Source of the DNA: Bacteroidales bacterium
GTDB taxonomy: Bacteria; Bacteroidota; Bacteroidia; Bacteroidales; JAADGE01
Direction: 5' to 3'
DNA length: 6,751 bases
Assembly: GCA_026987795.1 (NCBI GenBank)
Contig: JALSMF010000435.1
Coordinates: forward strand, 1-6,751
Position numbers and translations under genes: made by a program. Positions 6,594 to 6,751 of the stretch are shown piece after piece (position 1 is the first letter of the stretch; each line of letters begins with the position of its first letter). Under the pieces are notes generated by a model that worked only from the letters and a program-made list of their open reading frames with translations, was not told the origin of the DNA and did no database searches.

Positions 6594-6618
6594 TATTTTA
6601 TACGGCAGAACAATTTTT

Positions 6619-6626
6619 TATTTTTG
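6619..6626 (+). promoter_or_regulatory. Candidate -7 element of the TrmH-like gene
   Basis: TATTTTTG matches TAnnTTTG and ends 18 bases before the ATG at 6645. No TTG is found at the right distance upstream; that position is occupied by the A/T-rich tail of the HU terminator. Since the terminator isolates this gene from HU, a separate promoter is needed here, which supports the call modestly. Confidence 0.45.
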
Positions 6627-6644
6627 CCGAATAAAACAATTTGA

Positions 6645-6751
6645 ATGACGGAAGAATTAATTTCATATCTTAAAAATTTTGTAACCGAAGACAGGTTTGA
6701 ACTTTTTTGCAAAACAGCGAAAGACAGAACAAGATATTTAACGGTAGTTTT
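6645..6751 (+). CDS. Probable TrmH/SpoU-family RNA 2'-O-methyltransferase, N-terminal fragment
   Basis: Only the first 35 codons are in the window; the frame runs off the end. The sequence MTEELISYLKNFVTEDRFELF, followed by RTRYLTVV, looks like the start of tRNA (guanosine-2'-O)-methyltransferases of the TrmH type in Bacteroidota: a short helical lead-in, then the R-T-R-Y-hydrophobic strand that opens the knotted SpoU domain. The SAM-binding knot itself lies outside, so catalytic motifs cannot be checked. If right, the enzyme methylates a ribose in tRNA (position 18 for TrmH) or rRNA using S-adenosylmethionine. The ATG at 6645 is preceded by a -7-like element and an A/T-rich leader without Shine-Dalgarno. 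The call rests on pattern memory of a short segment, so the target RNA is not assigned. Confidence 0.7.
   Translation, partial: MTEELISYLKNFVTEDRFELFCKTAKDRTRYLTVV

Overview
The window is AT-rich chromosomal DNA (roughly one third G+C by eye) and points to a member of the Bacteroidota. Four things support this. One gene belongs to the type IX secretion plug family (DUF5103), which is confined to that phylum. Two small membrane genes look like DUF4491, typical of Bacteroidales and relatives. The promoter ahead of the HU gene fits the phylum's -33 TTG / -7 TAnnTTTG pattern. No start codon is preceded by a clear Shine-Dalgarno sequence. An oxygen-dependent type protoporphyrinogen oxidase suggests an organism that meets oxygen and makes its own haem.

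Layout: 1-545 (+) is the 3' part of a pyruvate kinase gene. A 148-base gap with a weak possible terminator follows. At 694-2645 (+) lies a compact three-gene cluster: two diverged tandem DUF4491-like membrane proteins overlapping at ATGA, then hemG (protoporphyrinogen oxidase). At 2657-3931 (-) is the T9SS plug protein gene, convergent with hemG and only 11 bases from it. RecQ helicase (+) is divergent from the plug gene; it probably starts at a TTG at 4094, not at the far end of its open frame, and ends at 6010.

Between recQ and the HU gene are about 260 bases without an intact gene. On the minus strand they hold an ATG-less frame that reads like the last strands of an outer-membrane beta-barrel protein and ends in a beta-signal. 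I interpret it as a gene remnant. The same stretch carries the HU promoter. At 6271-6543 (+) is an HU-family DNA-binding protein, followed by a strong UUCG-loop terminator and then the first 35 codons of a probable TrmH/SpoU-family RNA 2'-O-methyltransferase, cut by the window edge.

The window is mostly housekeeping: glycolysis, haem synthesis, DNA repair, nucleoid structure, RNA modification and one secretion component. I see no CRISPR array, insertion sequence, tRNA or rRNA, and no convincing new multi-gene system. The points most worth following are the hidden beta-barrel remnant, the DUF4491 pair linked to hemG, the recQ start and domain layout, and the HU promoter region.
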